From JBAWAP01 sp049589355 (GTDB lineage Bacteria > Chloroflexota > Anaerolineae > VGOG01): a stretch of 8,585 nt of DNA. The position numbers and the translations under genes were made by a program. Below, in pieces: positions 7,101 through 8,585 of the stretch. Position 1 is the first letter of the stretch; each line of letters opens with the position of its first letter. Under the pieces are notes generated by a model that saw only the letters and a list, made by a program, of their open reading frames with translations, ran no database searches and was not told the DNA's origin. The DNA is taken from assembly GCA_049589355.1 (NCBI GenBank), contig JBAWAP010000124.1, positions 1 through 8,585 of the forward strand, in the 5' to 3' direction.

Positions 7101-7399
7101 CCGCGTAGTTGCCTATATTGTGGAAACCTCCGTTCCTGCAGTCCCCTACTCCCCTCCAAAAACTCTCTCCACGGCCCGTGGATGCCATCTTCCGTCACGC
7201 CGCAGGGCAGTGCTGTCACTCCTCCACCTGGAGAGTAGGAGTTGATGTGCCGCCAAGGGGCTCATCGCACCTACATGGACACACAGTTGTCTAAAGGTTC
7301 GTTAATCTGCGAACCTTACCTGCTCATCCCCCACGCTTTGGGTGAACGAATCGCAGTGCGTGGTTTCGAGCGAACGGATCGTAGAACGACTTGTTGGGC
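7101..7399 (-). repeat. Long intergenic repeat, copy 1 (attC-like), with a 105-base insert
   Basis: This copy aligns with 8072-8265 over its whole length except for extra bases at 7232-7336. Shared parts are 7101-7231 and 7337-7399. On the minus strand it begins GCCCAAC (7399-7393), a match to the attC R'' consensus RYYYAAC, 11 bases after the stop of the preceding gene. The opposite end has drifted: CAACTACGC stands where copy 2 has GTTAGGC. Both copies contain the perfect hairpin CCACGG-C-CCGTGG (7169-7181 here). Confidence 0.75.
7232..7336 (-). other. 105-base segment present only in repeat copy 1, with a hairpin
   Basis: It interrupts the repeat exactly between CCACCTGG and TTTGGG of the plus strand. 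It contains a perfect 8-bp inverted repeat, AAGGTTCG / CGAACCTT (7294-7301 and 7310-7317), around an 8-base loop. No target-site duplication is obvious, so it may be an insertion here or a deletion in copy 2. Only a short T-run follows the hairpin on the minus strand, so it is a weak terminator candidate at best. Confidence 0.55.
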
Positions 7400-7410
7400 G
7401 CGACTCTCCC

Positions 7411-8043
7411 CTACTCAATCCAAACCTTTAACCTGTCGCTGTGCTCCATGAGCCTCTGTGCAATTCGGTTTCCCACGAACTCAAAGTAGTTGCCCCCTTC
7501 CTGACCGCTGAAATACTCGTGGCTCTGGATAAACCGTCCACGAGCAATGCTGACGTGAAGTAGGGGAAGCAGATTTGTCACATTCCAATCAAATTGATCA
7601 ACCCGCTGCCTAAACTCATGTCCCAATCTTCTTGCTCTCCAGTAACTATGACTTCGCTTTGGCTCTTCACCAAGCGCACGTCTGGCAAACTCAAATGCAA
7701 AAGCCCCAAAGCTGAAGAGTATTTTGGGCTGGCATCCACGAACTACCTTTTGAAACCCCTGTAACTCTCTCTCAACGATAGTTTCCCACTCGATACTGCT
7801 TGAGCGTGGCTTTCCTGCCGGGTCTTCAATTGCGTTCCTAATATAGATTGATGACGTATCAACTCGACTCCGGCTTTCTCTAAACACTCTATCCTGAATT
7901 ACTTCCAGCACAGGAGTCCAGATGCTGTGACGAGCGGGATGGCGAGGGTCAAAGGGCGTTTCGAGAACAGTTTGCCAGCTTTTGGGATTGGAATCTCCCA
8001 GCAACCAAATCTCAGAATTTCTATCTCCGACCTCTTTTTTCAT
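7411..8043 (-). CDS. Uncharacterised 210-residue protein, possibly uracil-DNA-glycosylase-like fold
   Basis: The N-terminal strand EIWLLGDSNPKSW (11-23) resembles UDG motif 1, where a glycine- and proline-bearing loop follows the first strand. ILFSFGAFAFEFARRAL (108-124) resembles the central strand-helix of that fold. LLPLLHVSIARGRF (158-171), with H163-x-S165 and R168, resembles the HPSxxxR motif near the C-terminus of UDG-superfamily enzymes, but lacks the proline. The length suits a single-domain UDG of families 4 to 6, but the Fe-S cysteines of family 4 are absent. Identity is therefore tentative; a nucleotide-binding α/β protein of another family is possible. ATG 8043 has GGAAG 5 bases upstream and is preferred to an in-frame TTG at 8055. 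The gene is enclosed by the two long repeats, the layout of an integron-type gene cassette. Confidence 0.6.
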   Translation of the reverse strand: MKKEVGDRNSEIWLLGDSNPKSWQTVLETPFDPRHPARHSIWTPVLEVIQDRVFRESRSRVDTSSIYIRNAIEDPAGKPRSSSIEWETIVERELQGFQKVVRGCQPKILFSFGAFAFEFARRALGEEPKRSHSYWRARRLGHEFRQRVDQFDWNVTNLLPLLHVSIARGRFIQSHEYFSGQEGGNYFEFVGNRIAQRLMEHSDRLKVWIE

Positions 8044-8074
8044 GGTAACTTCCAATCTGCGCTGGGCAAGCCGC

Positions 8075-8265
8075 GCCTAACTGCTATATGTGGAAACGTC
8101 CGTTCCCGCAGCCCCCTACTCCCCCTCCAAAAACTCCCTCCACGGCCCGTGGATGCCCTCCTCCGTCACGCCGTAGGGCAGGGCTGTCACTCCTCCACCT
8201 GGTTTGGGCGAACGAAACGCAATGCGTGGTTTCGAGCGAACGGATCGCAGAGCAACTTGTTGGGC
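8075..8265 (-). repeat. Long intergenic repeat, copy 2 (attC-like site)
   Basis: On the minus strand this 191-base element starts GCCCAAC (8265-8259) and ends GTTAGGC (8081-8075). These ends fit the integron attC boxes R'' (RYYYAAC) and R' (GTTRRRY) and are complementary at six of seven positions. Internal pairing includes CGAAAC / GTTTCG (8213-8218 and 8229-8234) with unequal bases between, and the hairpin CCACGG-C-CCGTGG (8140-8152). It starts 27 bases after the stop of the preceding gene and ends 31 bases before the next ATG. Similarity to copy 1 continues three bases beyond the GTTAGGC end. It is long for an attC, and no integrase gene is in the window, so a non-integron mobile repeat is an alternative. 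Confidence 0.6.
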
Positions 8266-8292
8266 GGCCCTTTCACCGGCAAGCTAGCTCGC

Positions 8293-8585
8293 TCAGCACA
8301 ACACACCGCCACTGTACCGCAGTTGGTACACAACTTCATCTCCGCGTGCGATGGTCTCAATTCCAGAAAAGCGATAGACATCGCCCTCGGCCTGGTTCAC
8401 ATAGCTGTAAATCCCGCGGCGAAATGTGCTCGGACCTCGATACGGCCGCTCTGGGGGTACTTCGCGGAGCGCGGCTTGCAGAACTCCCCCTATCTCATTG
8501 GCCTCGGTCTGATCGCTCACACTCGTCGTGAAGCCCCCAGCATAGCACATCGCCCAAATGGGCGATAAACCGGCGTAGACCGTCT
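8293..8585 (-). CDS. DUF5680-like protein, C-terminal part (cut by window end)
   Basis: The frame is open to the right edge, so the ATG at 8550 is internal and the true start lies outside. The visible end reads VYAGLSPIWAMCYAGGF, then a linker, then RPYRGPSTF, GIYSYVNQAEGDVYRFSGIE and VVYQLRYSGG before TGA at 8293. From memory, DUF5680 proteins show the same order: a P-I/V-W-x-M-x-Y-x-G motif, about 40 residues, an RGP-x-x-F motif, a G-D-x-x-x-F-x-G-x-E motif and a final YELxxxGG. That domain's function is unknown; it occurs alone or fused behind an HTH. Whether an HTH is present cannot be seen. The attC-like repeat follows directly. Confidence 0.7.
   Translation of the reverse strand, partial: TVYAGLSPIWAMCYAGGFTTSVSDQTEANEIGGVLQAALREVPPERPYRGPSTFRRGIYSYVNQAEGDVYRFSGIETIARGDEVVYQLRYSGGVLC

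Noticed and set aside
7101..8265. CRISPR array from the two repeats
   Set aside because: There are only two long, diverged copies nearly 1 kb apart with a gene between them.
7927..8568. 213-residue plus-strand frame across the repeat and the DUF5680-like gene
   Set aside because: It is antisense to two better supported genes and crosses the repeat copy 2, so it is a shadow.

Overview
The window is a bacterial accessory region of roughly balanced to slightly GC-rich composition. Every gene I can support lies on the minus strand, so it reads from high to low coordinates. There are no ribosomal RNA, tRNA or core housekeeping genes to identify the host. Most starts are ATG with a recognisable Shine-Dalgarno, which fits a bacterium, but I cannot name a phylum. 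Unrelated accessory genes in one orientation, with structured and repeated intergenic DNA between them, suggest a defence island or a cassette array.

Layout in the direction of transcription: (1) the C-terminal part of a DUF5680-like protein, cut by the right edge (8585-8293). (2) A structured repeat with integron attC-like ends (8265-8075). (3) A 210-residue protein with weak uracil-DNA-glycosylase-fold motifs (8043-7411). (4) A second, diverged copy of the repeat carrying about 105 extra bases (7399-7101). (5) A 241-residue putative zinc metalloprotein with an HELYH motif (7076-6351). (6) A 415-base intergenic region with GNRA-type hairpins that resembles a group II intron 5' fragment, plus a hairpin repeat shared with the next spacer. 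(7) A complete TatD-family metal-dependent hydrolase (5935-5129). (8) A 208-base spacer collinear in short blocks with the previous spacer. (9) A giant 1269-residue protein with an N-terminal PD-(D/E)XK-like region and a NTPase-like core that has no recognisable P-loop (4920-1111). (10) A formylglycine-generating-enzyme-fold protein lacking the second catalytic cysteine (1017-283). (11) The N-terminal part of a nucleotidyltransferase, cut by the left edge (269-1).

Genes 9 to 11 lie close together (93 and 13 bases apart) and are the best candidate for one operon: a large nuclease/STAND-like protein, an FGE-fold protein and a nucleotidyltransferase. Such a set would suit an anti-phage or other conflict system, but no such three-gene system is known to me. 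Genes 1 to 7 look more like independent cassettes, and the two long repeats place an attC-like site just after each of the first two genes. The function of the window as a whole is inference; the motifs and repeats are visible directly.
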